DNA of 64,000 nt from Ditylenchus dipsaci (taxonomy: Eukaryota > Nematoda > Chromadorea > Rhabditida > Anguinidae), in assembly GCA_004194705.1 (NCBI GenBank), contig SADC01001256.1:496001-560000 (forward strand). Direction: 5' to 3'. Numbering within the stretch: the first letter of the stretch is position 1; every line of letters starts with the position of its first letter. Below the pieces are notes generated by a model. The model was not told the DNA's origin. It searched no databases and saw only the letters and a list, made by a program, of their open reading frames with translations. This document shows positions 33,551-45,419 of this stretch, piece by piece. The position numbers and the translations under genes were made by a program.

Positions 33551-34354
33551 GATAAATTTTTCAATTTAGATTTAGAAATACTACAAAATCGTTAAGTTAA
33601 AATAAAAAATTTAAAACAGAAACTTATTTCAAAACATTTCCATCGGCGGCGAGCATGCCTCTTTAAGTTCAAAAAATGTGTGTCACTAAAAACAAAAAAT
33701 TTGAGTTTTAAAGTTCATCAAATTTAAAAAAAAGTTAACAATTTTTCAAGAAAGATGTCTGTAACTCAAAATTAATGAGAGAGAAATAGCTTTAAAACGA
33801 ACACAGAAGTGTACAAAACAACAAATACAAACGAACTTGCCAATTTAGCCAAATTGCTTAAGATAATTAGTGTGAAAGAACGTAAATAGAGAAGGTATTG
33901 ATTTTTATTTCAGCCTTAACATTTAATTTTTTTAAGCAGGGCCAAAAGCTAGGAATATATGTGTTAGGCTTACTCTTCTTCTCTGCCAAGTGTTAGCAAG
34001 CACACTTAAAAAAACTCTCACCCCTAACTGCTGACTGAGAAATGGGCACAATAATAGAGTCCAAAGGGCAAAAGCAGTGATGCAAATTGTTCAGCTAATA
34101 CAGCTGATTTTGCAAATATCCCTTCTTTTCTAAACAAATGAAAATTGGTATTTATTATCGAAAGAAAATCTGCAATTGGAGATTGGAAGCCACCCTTACC
34201 TCGAATATTTTGACCAAAAACGTCGTCCTTAAACTCTGCTCATAAGACTATGACGGTTACTGAATAAAAATTTGGCGCTACTCGGCTTTAAAGCCCCCCC
34301 CCCCCTGTGTGATTTCTAACCAGCCGGTGCTGTAGTAAAAGTTGAAAAAAGTAT
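33551..34354. other. Intergenic stretch, no gene seen
   Basis: AT-rich. A C10 run at 34288-34298 follows GGCTTTAAAG. No recognised coding sequence. Confidence 0.35.
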
Positions 34355-34440
34355 GCTCAGAGAGTGGGAATCGAACCCACGACCAACTTCCATAGGCTTC
34401 GCTGCTCTACCATCAAGCTACCGAGGCAATCACCGACAAC
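34355..34440 (-). repeat. tRNA-like sequence with A box, B box and T6 terminator
   Basis: On the minus strand, TAGCTTGATGGTAGAGC forms a D-arm-like segment with GCTT/GAGC pairing. GTGGGTTCGATTCCCAC is a perfect T-arm with a consensus B box. TTTTTT follows within 10 bases of the tRNA-like 3' end. The anticodon stem and the acceptor stem do not pair, so it is a tRNA pseudogene or SINE head rather than a working tRNA. Confidence 0.6.
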
Positions 34441-35577
34441 TGCGCTTTTCATTAGTTATTACTAGGAGTGCGCCGCCCTGAGGGCCTCTTTAGACCTTTA
34501 GGCTTATGGTTGGTCGCCATTTTTTCAATTATGGTCATGAATCACTAGTCAAAAATTAATATGGCCGAAAATTGATAGTCACGAATCGATATAGTCACGA
34601 ATCGATGGTCACAAATCAAAATGGTCAAGAACTGATACTTCACCATAACGCAAGTATTTTAAACAACTTTTTTCTTTATGAAAGTCTATTGGCTTCCAAT
34701 TTATGAAAATCACGTTAAGCCTGTTGATACCTTATTGAAAACTAGAAGAGTAAAGGCTGCACATTAGTATGAAAAAATAAAATAAAGGTTAGACAAACAT
34801 TGAAAACAAAGGGTTTTAAAAATTTGCCGAGAAATTAATGAATTCGCCGGCACATTTCAAATGCAGAATATTTAATTACTTGCAACTTTTTTTAAATGAC
34901 TTGAAATCTTTGATAGAACTTTCCAAGATGTCCTAATTCCTTCATTATTTTCAAAAACAGTATGCTGATTTCGAGCAAGTTTTATCTAAAGTAGAAAGTT
35001 GGGTTTTTTATTCTTTCACTAAGTCTTCACTGTTAAATTAAGGGTGAAATAAATAATTTAAAATTTCTGAAAAAAGGAAGAAAGAATTTTTATAAAAGAA
35101 GACGAAAATGACTGCTCAATTTGACTGTCAAAGCAATAATTAAAGCACTTAAGCAGAGACGCAATTCCGGGAACACAACTTAGCGCTAGACTAAGCAAAC
35201 ATTGTTGCTGTTTATATATTATTCTTCTTCTATTATTAGTTAAGTGGCCAAAACTCTTGAAGCTGGACTTTAATTGTATCAGGACAGTCAATTGGCTAGG
35301 CAAATCACAGCAGGAGCTTGCAATAAGAGCAGACTCTAGTTTACATTTCTATAGTTTTCCGTGTTTATTAAGTTTTTTTCACAAATTTTTTCGTCGCAAA
35401 AAATATTTTTTTGCAATGTTACACAAAAAATATCGAAAATAATTTTAAAATTACCATTTAAGACAAAAGTTTTGTTAGCCCACTTTTTAAATACGCATCG
35501 AGCTGATTTTTCCAGGACCAGAACAAAACTTTTGTCCGCGCGACATTTAATACTTTTAGTCTTAAATGTCTGATTGC
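34441..35577. other. Intergenic stretch, no gene seen
   Basis: Bases 34530-34640 contain several ATGGTCA(C)GAATC repeats. The rest is AT-rich and unrecognised. Confidence 0.35.
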
Positions 35578-35947
35578 CAGTCGAATCTCGTTAAACGGAC
35601 ACACCTCTCAAGATCACCATTCCCTAGGGTCCGTCACTTTTTAGCCCGATTCTTGAAGGTTTTTGCCAAACATGACTCAGTCTAGTCGCGAAAATTGCAG
35701 AGATCATCATTTCAGCAGTCTTTTTTCTCTAAATCCTCTTATTTTGGCATAAAGATCAGCAAACCTCGATAAATGGACACCTTTATGGCAAATTTAGAAT
35801 ATTTTGGAAAAAGAACCGGCAAAATCGGAATCCTCGCGGTTTTTGTGACTAGACTGAGTAATCACGTTTGGCAAAAGCCTTCAAAAAAGTGTCTGACTCT
35901 AGGCGGAAACGAACTTGAGGGTGGGTCTGTTTATCGAACTTCGACTG
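35578..35947. mobile_element. CAGTC-family element
   Basis: CAGTCGAATCTCGTTAAACG at the left; GTTTATCGAACTTCGACTG at the right, followed by TA. The inner block AGGCGGAAACGAACTTGAGG and its inverse (near CCTAGGGTCCG) is shared with other members at 38790, 41795 and 52775. The left TA is not preserved. Confidence 0.65.
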
Positions 35948-36067
35948 TACTTATATTGCAATGAAAGGAAATAGTTATTCAGATAAATATTACATGTAAC
36001 AAATGCAAAGACAAATATAAAAGTTTTGGATTGCTGTTTTTAAAGTAAGTTTTTTTAAAGGAATAAT

Positions 36068-39000
36068 TTAGACTACATTTTGCTCTGATTTATCCGTAGG
36101 AGCTTCTTGCTTAGCTCTCTTGCTAGTTTTCTTTTTGTTGAAAAAGGGGAGTTTGCCAAGTGGAGGCTTTTTAACCATCCTTTTTTCCATCATCGAGTAA
36201 ACCATTTCAATAGTTGACTGTTGTGGGTCAATGTAGTCGCCCATTTCAAGCAATTCTAGGGACTAAATTGAAAAAATATTTTATCATTTTAATGGCGGAA
36301 AAGTATTAAACTTTAATTTTATAATTTGACCCACTTTTTTGTTGCTAAACCTTAGCTCTCCGCCCAGTCTATGAACTACAGCACTTGATTTGGGGTCAAT
36401 GTTGGTCTTGGCGTAGAGCTTGAGCAGCCAGTTAGGTGTTACAATTGGAGATATTACAAATCCTTGAGATGTAAACTCTTTGGAAAGCCAGTTGTTGACA
36501 TCATTGAACCAAACTGGTCTATCATGAGTCACCAAAATTCTTTGACCATCACTTTTAGAGCTAACCATGGCCAAAAGGTGAGCTCTTGCTTAAATTAGTG
36601 AATTTCGAGAAAAAAACCTAGAAAAATAGAGAACTAACCAACGTCTCTAACATCGACGAAGCCAAGGCAAACCTTAGGCACCGCCAGAAATGTGCGAATA
36701 TCCATCATTCGACTGATGATCTGCAATTAATAATGTTATAAAATAAAGTTATACAGGGTGACACAAAAAATCAGTCACATTTTTGAAAAAGTTGTTAAAT
36801 TTAGTTTTTTGTTGTCAATCTATTTTGAATTTCTTTTTTTGAAAAGTAGCTTTTTTCTTAAAATAATGTCTTTATTTTAGGATGAAATTATGAATCGTAG
36901 AGCTCCCGGGCTGTCATCGATTTTCCTACGGGAATCGATGGGGCAAGGAGCTGCTTTGACAAATTTTCAAAAATGTGACTGTTTTTATGTGTCACCCTGT
37001 AGTTTATAGCAATATTACGGTTGCACTGCCATGCTCAACAGAACTTAGAACTGGACCAGTTATGAATGTTGGGTTGAGAACAGTCAGTTGGTAACGTCCT
37101 CTTTCTAAAAGACGGGGAATATATTATAATTTGTTTAAATTTATACTTCTTTTTTTTAATTTAAAAGTTGGTTTTTGGCGTTATTACTATACAGTCGACT
37201 CTTCCGTTAACATAATAGCAAAAATTTCGCTCCCGCCTTGGGTCCGACACTTTATTCAACCCAATTTTCAAAGTCTTTCACCTTTTCTTTTTCAACAGTC
37301 TGGTCCTAACGAACTTTTAGCCATTCTGTTAACGGGAGAGTCGGCTGTAACCGGCTTCTTCACAAAAAATTAGGTGCATAGACGTTTGGCGAATATGAAA
37401 CTTTTTTCAAATTCGCGAAACGTTTGGCGAATTTGAAACTCAAAAGAGTAAAATATCTCTAAGGGTATATATGGAGATACTTATTTAGACATATTAAGGG
37501 TATTTGGCCGCTTCGCGGCCAAATACCAGCACACTCCACATTGCAAGGGATAGGGGTACATACATGTGTTAACCCCTGACCCTTGCAATGTGGAATATGC
37601 TAGACTTTGGCCATCACATTCAGCCAAATACCCTTGATATGTCTAAATAAGTATCTCCATATATACCCTTAGAGATATTTTACTCTTTTGAGTTTCAAAT
37701 TCGCCAAACGTTTCGCGAATTTGAAAAAGTTTCATATTCGCCAAACGTCTATACCCAAAAATTATAATTACGCAGATTTTAAATATATTAACTAAATTAG
37801 ATTTTTTGGCATATCAAGCTTTAGAGTATCACTGATAATTAGTACGACTTTGAAAAAAATATGATTTTAATAATTGCAGCATTAAAAACTTCATTTATAA
37901 GAAATCAAATTCAGAAATTTGTTTGTTATTTTTTAAGCACTAAAATATTACTATCCAAAGAGTTCCAATAGTCCCAAGCACTTTTTTCTGCCAATGTCTT
38001 TGATTTGGCGTAATTATCAACCGCTGGATGGTCTCCCTCTTCATTTAAATTTGTCCAGCAGGTCTCATCAAATACTCTTTCACTGTTTTTATGACCGTCT
38101 AAACCATTTTAGTCATGAGATTTTGGGTTTTTGCAAATTCTTTACCGTTAATGGCAGCACAACTGCTGGTGAGCACTATTTTCTTGACTGATGGTGAGTG
38201 ACATTTACTAGCTGCTTTAAGCACATTTAAAGTTCCATCCACAGCAACTTTAATAGTGCTTTCATCAGCAATAATGGGCCATGGTGAAGCTACATGCAGG
38301 ACATATTCACAGCCTTGGATCACGCTAAAAATTACTATATTTTTTTGCTACATTGTATCTCTTTTTTAAGCTATAGCTTACTTAGGCCATTGCTTTACGT
38401 TTTCTACCAGATCTGCTTCCACTAATTCAAGTCGTTCGTCAGCTCCTTCCATTTTTCTGAGCGGGTCCACCTTAGCCGCATTTTTAAGGCTTCTGACAGT
38501 GCCACGGACGAAATATCCGGCATCAAGTAATTGCTTTACACAGTGCAAAGCAACATAGCCAGAAGCTCCAGTTACAAGCACTTCTAAAAAAACTATTGGA
38601 TATTGTGCAGTCAACCCCTATTAGAGGGCTGTTATATCGAGTACCCGCTGATCTTTTCGGCAAAATTATTATTTTTATTTGAAAAACGATCTGCAAAAGG
38701 AATCCCCTACGATAGTTAGGACTGGACTAGCTGAAGACAACTAGCAAAACAATTCAAAAAGTCACGGTAAAAAAGTGTCGGACCCTAGGCGGGAACGAAC
38801 TTGAGATGGGCAGTTATAGGGTGGTACTTTTTTTTTGTAGTACTGTACTTTTTTGTAGTACCAAAATACTTATTTCTAGCACCAAAATTTTCATTTTTTC
38901 AAACTTTTCTCTTTTTATCCTTACTTTGTAGGTACACTTTTGAAATTGTTTTGAGTCTAGTGTAGCCCTGAATCTCAGCTACTCAACAAGATATCTTTTT

Positions 39001-40226
39001 TTCAGTAAAAAAGTTTAAAAAGTTGGAGATTGAGGGGTCTGAATAGAGGAACTTGATCGAAAAAGTTGCTTCCTACAAAGCTCAAAATCTTCATATCTTT
39101 GAAATCTTTTACAGGAAATTGAAGTCTGGTTAGAAAGCTGATATTCAGGGCTATACGTTCATGTCTTAAGAAAAAAAATAGCCGTCAAGGAAACAAGGAA
39201 AGCTTACCTCCGATAACTGGACACCCCGATAAGCAGACACCCCTGATAACCGGACACTCTAATCCCGGTCCCGTCTTATAAAAATTACCCTTGATAAAGT
39301 TGATAAAAAATATGAACATTTTTTGAATTTTAAAAAATGTTGACCCTAATTGTTGACCTCGACTATGATTACGGCCAATTGCTCAAACGATTTTGCATAT
39401 GATAGCATGGTTTGTTTCTTCCTTTTAAAATTTTTCAATTTTCTTATTTGCAGATACCTGCCAGGCAAAGTGGTACCCACTTCAGGTATCGAGGTTCGGC
39501 TGGGTGAAATCGCACATTTGGTCCTAAGAAACACAATTCCTCACACGATTATTCACACCCAATTCCTCACACGATTTAACGACACCCCGATTTAACGATA
39601 CCCTTGATTTGCCGACACACGAAAATGAGTCAATTTGGTTGGCTTTAACTAAAATTCAGTCAAAGTAGACCTCGATGCATAATTACTGCTATCTGAGTGC
39701 TTGTATCACTGTCTGGTAGAATATTTTCTATAAAGCACCATGTGGGGAAAAATATGGTATAGAGGATTGGATTTACGGGTACCACTACCTGGATACTGAT
39801 ACGAGAGGTAGCGTTTTTCAATCCAGTACCACACATTAAACAGAAAAATGATAAAACTTTTTCAAACCTTTTTTTCAGCTCTCGGTTCCCACACCTCCGA
39901 TAAGCGGACACCCCGATAACCGGACACCTTGGGCGATCACCCAGTGGTGTCCGGTTATCCAGGTTCGACTGTACTAGAAAAAAGTATTTTGGTACTATAA
40001 ATAAGTATTTTGGTATTAGATTTAAGTATTACCTGCATTTATATCGAGGGTTGACTGTATTTATAATATTTTTTCTACTTTGCGGTAATTTTATCATATT
40101 AAGTCTTTACACTAAAAAGCTGTCAAAATAATTTTAAATTAATTTTTTTTTCTAAAAATAAATTACTTCAACTGCAGAAAACTTACTTGTTTTGCTTCTA
40201 TCAACAGTCATTGGTTGTTCAATCAT
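36068..40226 (-). CDS. NAD(P)-dependent reductase of the dihydroflavonol-reductase/epimerase (extended SDR) type, 394 aa
   Basis: Exons are 40187-40226, 38382-38583, 38146-38324, 37952-38098, 37019-37104, 36639-36720, 36335-36588 and 36068-36262; all phases agree, 395 codons. The Rossmann motif TGASGYVALHCV starts at about residue 17. GCEYVLHVASPWP follows, then LTSSCAAI with the catalytic Ser region, and the active-site YAKSK (Y-x3-K). Then come VLNPTFITGP, FVDVRDVARAHLLAM and a C-terminal RFSNKK..LEMGDY segment, all typical of DFR/cinnamoyl-CoA-reductase/3-beta-HSD-like enzymes that reduce a carbonyl or epimerise a sugar with NADPH. The substrate is not predictable. A lysine-rich tail (FFNKKKTSKRAKQE) beyond the catalytic fold is an oddity. 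One intron is 47 bases, while the first (1.6 kb) and the fourth hold several transposons. The start is the only ATG in phase upstream of the Rossmann strand. Confidence 0.9.
36752..37001. mobile_element. Tc1/mariner-type MITE in a reductase intron
   Basis: TACAGGGTGACACAAAAAA and TATGTGTCACCCTGTA, TA-flanked. AGTCACATTTTTGAAAA pairs with TTTTCAAAAATGTGACT. Terminal CAGGGTGA matches the 732-bp element at 32547, so the same transposase lineage may mobilise both. Confidence 0.8.
37191..37349. mobile_element. CAGTC-family MITE in a reductase intron
   Basis: TACAGTCGACTCTTCCGTTA at the left and TAACGGGAGAGTCGGCTGTA at the right with TA flanks. It contains CCGCCTTGGGTCCGACACTTT, the block shared across the family. 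Confidence 0.75.
37377..37752. mobile_element. Near-perfect 376-bp palindrome in a reductase intron
   Basis: TAGACGTTTGGCGAATATGA at the left and TCATATTCGCCAAACGTCTA at the right. About 165 bases pair on each side around a GGCCGCTTCGCGGCC centre-left hairpin and a short loop. It is flanked by near-identical bases, but no certain TSD. It is non-coding and of unassigned class. Confidence 0.7.
38608..40060. mobile_element. Composite CAGTC-family element filling reductase intron 1
   Basis: Left CAGTCAACCCCTATTAGAGG and right TATCGAGGGTTGACTGTA are inverted ends. Inside, another inverted pair at about 39205-39972 (GATAACTGGACACCCCGATA / GTCCGGTTATCCAGGTTCGACTG) marks a nested member, with CGATAACCGGACAC repeats at both sides. 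GTAGTACTGTACTTTT and AAGTATTTTGGTA repeats flank the nest. Confidence 0.5.
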
Positions 40227-40960
40227 ATTTTAGCTCGAACAAAATATGTAAAACTGAAAATACGAAAAAATAAATAAAAATATACACACAATTCAGAAAC
40301 TAAAGATCGCAACAAAACCACGGTAGAAATTTAGCACATAAATATAATGGCATCCATGATTTCCACAGCTACAACAAACTGGTTGGATTAAATACACAAA
40401 ATCACAATCTCAAAACTAGCAAGCCAAAATGAAGAAGAAATTTTATGTGAAACATTAAAGATGTAAAATTGGTTTCTTCAAATAAAAATTCCCTCACTTT
40501 CGGCCCCAGCCAAAATACAAGCAAAACAAATTTTATCTGAGGAAAATTGACCACAGATGAAGACAACAAAAAAAATGGTGATCTTTGAAAATTTAATGAT
40601 AAAGAGATTCTTTTAAAAAGATGACCTATATGTGAGAATATAAACAAAAAAAGGAAAATTCCAGACAACATTTGAAAAAACAAGTTAATGAATTATCCTT
40701 TAAAAAATTTTGCCCTAAGACTATTTCCTACACCAATATATTCGGTTGTGGTTTGTAAAGTAGTTAGTGAGACTTGCTGATCACTTGAGCAGCATAGATC
40801 ACACAGTAAAAATAAACTACGACAAGTATAATAAAGATTCTTTTGTCATCAATGCAGTAATTTTTCATGCACGTCTACCTAAAAAAACGAAAAAGTACGA
40901 GACAAGTAAAAATTTGGTGGTAGACAAAAGTCATCGACCGACTTGTTTTTTGATGTTTTC
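40227..40960. other. Upstream region of the reductase
   Basis: No coding sequence recognised; probably promoter and 5' flank of the minus-strand reductase. Confidence 0.4.
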
Positions 40961-40963
40961 TTA

Positions 40964-41396
40964 AGCTCCATTCATACTCCCGCGGGACACGGGACACGGG
41001 ACAATTTTTCAAACACGTTTTTGTCTCTATCTCGGCTCCCAGCCATCATTTTTCACTACTTTTAATAGATCTACAAGGCAACAGACCATGCTCTACAGCA
41101 TAGGGATAACAGATTTGCCATGATCAGTATCGAAAACGGTTTTTAGGCTGTCCCGCAGGTCAATGTCCCGCGGTACAAATATAGGAATTTGTCCCAGGGG
41201 ACATTGACCTGCGGGACAGCCTAAAAACCGTTTTCGATACTGATCATGGAAAATCTGTTATCACTATGCTGTAGAGCATGGTCTGTTGCCTTGTAGATCT
41301 ATTAAAAGTAGTGAAAAATGATGGCTGGGAGCCGAGATAGAGACAAAAACGTGTTTGAAAAATTGTCCCGTGTCCCGCGGGAGTATGAATGGAGCT
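40964..41396. mobile_element. PIF/Harbinger-like palindromic MITE with TTA duplication
   Basis: AGCTCCATTCATACTCCCGC at the left and GCGGGAGTATGAATGGAGCT at the right are perfect. TTA flanks both sides (40961-40963, 41397-41399), the target duplication of PIF/Harbinger elements. Nearly all 433 bp form one hairpin, with GGGACATTGACCTGCGGGAC near the tip. Confidence 0.75.
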
Positions 41397-41411
41397 TTAA
41401 CAAATTCAAAG

Positions 41412-41841
41412 TACAGTCAAACCTCTCTACTATGGCACCCCCAAAAGTTCGTTCTCGCCTTGGGTCCGACACTTTTTTTACCTCGATTTTTGAAGGCTTT
41501 TGCCATTTCTGTTTTGACAGTCTGGTCCCAAATATTGTAAGGATTCCGATTTTGCCGATCGTTTTTCAGAATTATAAAAAAAATTCTTCTAAAAAAGCAA
41601 AAACTCAGTTAAAAACAGAAATTTTTGAATTTTCCTGTTTTTAAACTGAGTTTTTGCTTTTTAGAAGAATTTTTTTTTATAATTCTGAAAAACGATCGGC
41701 AAAATCGGAATCCTTACAATATTTGGGACCAGACTGTCAAAACAGAAATGGCAAAAGCCTTCAAAAATCGAGGTAAAAAAAGTGTCGGACCCAAGGCGGG
41801 AACGAACTTTTGGGGTGCCATAGTAGAGAGGTTTGACTGTA
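41412..41841. mobile_element. CAGTC-family element, near-perfect 430-bp palindrome
   Basis: TACAGTCAAACCTCTCTACT and AGTAGAGAGGTTTGACTGTA with TA flanks. Arms pair almost base for base, including GGGTCCGACACTTTTTT and GATCGTTTTTCAGAATTAT. It lies 13 bases from the Harbinger-like palindrome. Confidence 0.85.
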
Positions 41842-42262
41842 TGACATCAATCGTCTTGTAAGGACCAAAAATATGAATATATTATTGTGTTTGGCTAGCT
41901 TAAGTATTGCTTTATGATTTTTTAGCATTTTGCGTCAAAGGTATAAAAAAACCCCGTTGTGCAAATTTAATGATCAGAATGCTTGGACTCTCTTAGAGTA
42001 TTTTGTTGGCCAAGCATAAGGCTGTGGTCATAATGGGTGGTATAAATGAATGGGACTCCTTGTTAAATGTTCAAATTCGATTTATGCAGCATGCTCAACC
42101 AAAGTCCGAGGTTAGTAAAATTTTTATTATTTCTGAGCCCACTGAGTCCCACTAAATTTGCAGAGCTAAAAAGGACACACCAAATTTATGACTTTTTTTT
42201 TGAAAAATAGAATTTTTATCAGTAAAACTAACTTTTTTTGCAAAATAAATTTGTTTACTGTA

Positions 42263-42489
42263 AATGTTCTAATAGAGTCCCTCTCTCTAATAGAGCCCCC
42301 CTCTCTTGACTTTGAAGGTCTGTATATCGGTGCAGAGTCAACATTTTGCAAATCTGTTTATTGCATTTTCTTAAATCCCACGAGCTCTACCGTTTTCACT
42401 TTGTAGATTTTGGTTGAGCACCTAAAAATTTTCAGATTTTTCGGGGATCGAAAATAGAGCCTCGCGGCTCTATTAGAATATTTACGATA
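42263..42489. mobile_element. CCGTA-family MITE, eroded ends
   Basis: TGTTCTAATAGAGTCCCTC at the left and GGCTCTATTAGAATATTTACG at the right pair. GAGCCCC / GAGCCTCGCGGCTC repeat inside. Confidence 0.6.
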
Positions 42490-42956
42490 TTTTAAAGTTT
42501 ATTAATTTACTGCAAACTAATAAATAGAAGATGCTAAATGAGTCGCAAATTGAACTGTGAGATATGCTAACCTGAAATTTGACTAAACACAAAAGTTTGA
42601 ATTTTTTAGAATCATTTGTTGGCTTAAAGGGCAGTTTTATTATTAAAGAGTATGTGAAAAAATAAAAAAAGGTAATACTATTCATCTTCTATCCCTACAG
42701 TAGTGTACACACCAGCTATTTTTCAACATTAAAAATTTGAATGGACACCTGAATATCAGAAAGTGAAGATGCTAGAGATCTAGAGAGAAAACCCCAATAA
42801 ACAGTGGCACTAAATATTTTCAAGCGCCTAAATGTAGCTTAAATTTGGACCCTTACAAGTGAGGTGAAAGGGCTACTAATACATGGGGTAATCATTAGAG
42901 AATATTGGCTGTACACAAAAAAGTCTTTGAAGGAAACTTTAAAGAAAACTTACAGG

Positions 42957-43262
42957 GGATGGGCCCTAACTGTGACCTGGTGTTTTTTATGGATATTCTT
43001 GTAGAGTGTGCCCGAATCCCATGTGAATCTGGCTCCCAACCCTGAAAAGCCAGTAAAAATTTCAGAAATGACCCATGGGTCAGTTATTAAAAACCATGAT
43101 ATGGGTATCGAAGTGTTTTTAGAACTTTGAGTGACCCTTCTACCACATTTTGGCGACCTTCAGAGCTGGAAAGCCAGATTTATCAGGAACTTGGGCACGC
43201 TCTACAAATATATGCAGAAAAAATTTCATCAAAGTTCACTCAGGTCAAAGTCAGGGTACCTT
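42957..43262. repeat. Inverted-repeat element with CCCTAACTGTGACCTG ends, copy 1
   Basis: GGGCCCTAACTGTGACCTG pairs with CAGGTCAAAGTCAGGGTACC. Inner pairs TTCTTGTAGAGTGTGCCC / GGGCACGCTCTACAAATATA. A second copy is at about 59655-59965. Confidence 0.6.
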
Positions 43263-43593
43263 CCTTGTCAAAATAAAAAAATTAATTAAAAGAATGCATT
43301 TGTTTCTGCAAATTTAGACAAGAAAAAAAAACAGTTATTTTATTTACAGTTGTTTTCAGAGAAAAGTTTGCTGTCAAATGTTGAACTGTCAATTTTATAG
43401 TTTTGTTTCTACCAACGCGATAGGCGTTTCTCGATCTGTTTCTAAGTTGATATCTCCTAAAAATTTCGTCTCTCTTTCTAAATTGATTATCTCACTTACT
43501 CGTTTGTGCTGATCAATAACAACAACCTTTAGTCATTTCACTCTTTTAAATTAGTTAAATATTGTTTTATTACTACCGTATATCAAAATATTG

Positions 43594-43732
43594 TACAGTC
43601 GACGCTCGATTTGATATACGGCCTGGAGACTGAGCCTAACAGTATGTTAAATAGAGCGTATGTTAAATCGGGGTAATTTGAATTATTGAAGGGACCGACC
43701 GGATGTGTATGTTAAATCAAGCGTCGACTGTA
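43594..43732. mobile_element. CAGTC-family MITE, 137 bp
   Basis: TACAGTCGACGCTCGATTTG and AAATCAAGCGTCGACTGTA with TA on both sides. GTATGTTAAAT is repeated inside. Confidence 0.8.
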
Positions 43733-43796
43733 TATCGAAATTGCTTCACGCCATTCCATTTTTACATGTAAATGTTTTCGATTTGTCTGACAGGAG

Positions 43797-44089
43797 CAGT
43801 GTTGTAAATTTCAAGATTACAACATCGGCACCAGCTCACGGCACCAACACCAAAATATTCGGCACCAGTGCGGTACCGCACTGATGTAATTTTCTTTTCT
43901 TTATAATTTCGGCACCGGCACCGATTCACAGTACAGACCTAAAAAAATTAGGCACTGGCTCCTGCTCACGGCCCCGATTCTGAATATTTATGCACCGGCC
44001 CCGGCTCACGGCCCGACCTCAAAACTTTCGGCACCGGCACCAGCTCATGCCGTGACCGGGGTGCTGCACCGAGGCTACTTACAACATTG
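43797..44089. mobile_element. hAT-like element with CGGCACCGGCACC-rich interior
   Basis: CAGTGTTGTAA at the left and TTACAACATTG at the right. Flanks GACAGGAG and AGCAGGAG share 6 of 8 bases, a decayed TSD. The ends resemble those of the 1674-3517 element. A related GC-rich fragment with CACTTACAACACTG lies near 62630-62670. Confidence 0.6.
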
Positions 44090-45285
44090 AGCAGGAGCGA
44101 GGCTGTAACTAGCGGATCAAAATTTCTTTTATATAATTTTAACGTAAGTTTTATTGCTAGGATACACAGCGTTTTTGTAGTTTGTGAATCAGGTAAGCAA
44201 ACCGATAAAATATGAATAAATAAATAAATTTTATATTTGTTTCAGCTAAAAGTATTTGATGGTCTTATTATTAATAAAAGTTGATTAAGATCGTTTACTA
44301 ACATTTCACTTTAATTATCGTATTTTTTTACTTTGTTTTGCGCAGAAATTCTCAAATAGTCACCAAATAAGTTGAAGTTAAAATTCAAAACAACTTTTAT
44401 GGTCTGCCATATAAAAAGGCCAGAATACAAGTTATTTTTTGCTCAAAAACAAATGTAGACAATAAAAAAGTGAAGTCTGTTTGTTTGCATGTTACAGTCA
44501 AAACTCAATTTAACGTCTCTAAAGAGACCGACCAAAACGGGACGTTAAATCAAGTAAAGTCGTTGAGTTGAGAGTTTCTAACCAAAAGGTCATCAATTGA
44601 CACGTTAAATTGAGCATTTTGCATAAAGCGACGTAGGTCTGAGCACCCTCATTAGCTTTATTATTTCGCCAAATTTTCAGATTTCTGTGATAAATTTGAA
44701 AAAGAAAAAATCTTAGCACCAAAAAAAACCGGACATTCTGACGTTGGCTTTCCTGCTACTTTTCATGATGAGACAACGAAAATTTGAAAATTCGTAGTTA
44801 GTTTGTGCCTGTTTAAGCATAGTTTGTAGTTTTGATTTGACGTTTTATTTTTCTGCACAAAAGAATGTTTACCACTTTTCTTTGACGAATACTTGCACAT
44901 AATAGTGCATTCTGCAGTCTTTTAGAAAAAAAAGAAACCACAAAGAATGTCAATTGAATTGTTAAATTGTATTTGTGAGATGATTGCAACTCTTACAAAA
45001 GTAAGTTTATTCGGTTGAAAATATGTTAAGCATGGTTTTAGAATATGATTATTAAACAAAAAAATACATTGAATTATAAACTTGTTGTGAGAAGGGGGAT
45101 CAAGTATTGTTAGATCAGAGTATATTCGCGTATATGGACAAACATAGGCTAAACAATAGTAATTTAAACAATACATTTGGTAAAAAAATTTAGGTGAGCG
45201 ATACTTTTTAATAACTGTAAATTCTACTTTTTTGACAGCGATTTTTTTGCAAAAATGAATTTTGTGCTTTTTATATCCTGCGACT
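44090..45285. other. Intergenic, with half of a CAGTC-family element
   Basis: CAGTCAAAACTCAATTTAACG at 44496 is a family left end, followed by ACGTTAAAT repeats to about 44620; no matching right end was found. The remainder is AT-rich without recognised genes. Confidence 0.4.
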
Positions 45286-45419
45286 TGACATTTAGCAGAA
45301 TTTGTGAAAATGGTCCCCGGACATCTAGCAGAATTTTTAAATATAATTCGGGCGAAACAACCGAATCATGCCGAGAAATTCTGCTGGGGTCAATTTTCAC
45401 AAATTATGCTAAATGTCCG
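45286..45419. repeat. Short inverted-repeat element
   Basis: ACATTTAGCAGAATTTGTGA at the left pairs with TCACAAATTATGCTAAATGT at the right. TAGCAGAATTT occurs again in both orientations inside. No TSD called. Confidence 0.5.

Noticed and set aside
34355..34440. Functional tRNA gene
   Set aside because: The T-arm and D-arm are good, but neither acceptor nor anticodon stem pairs, so it is only tRNA-like.
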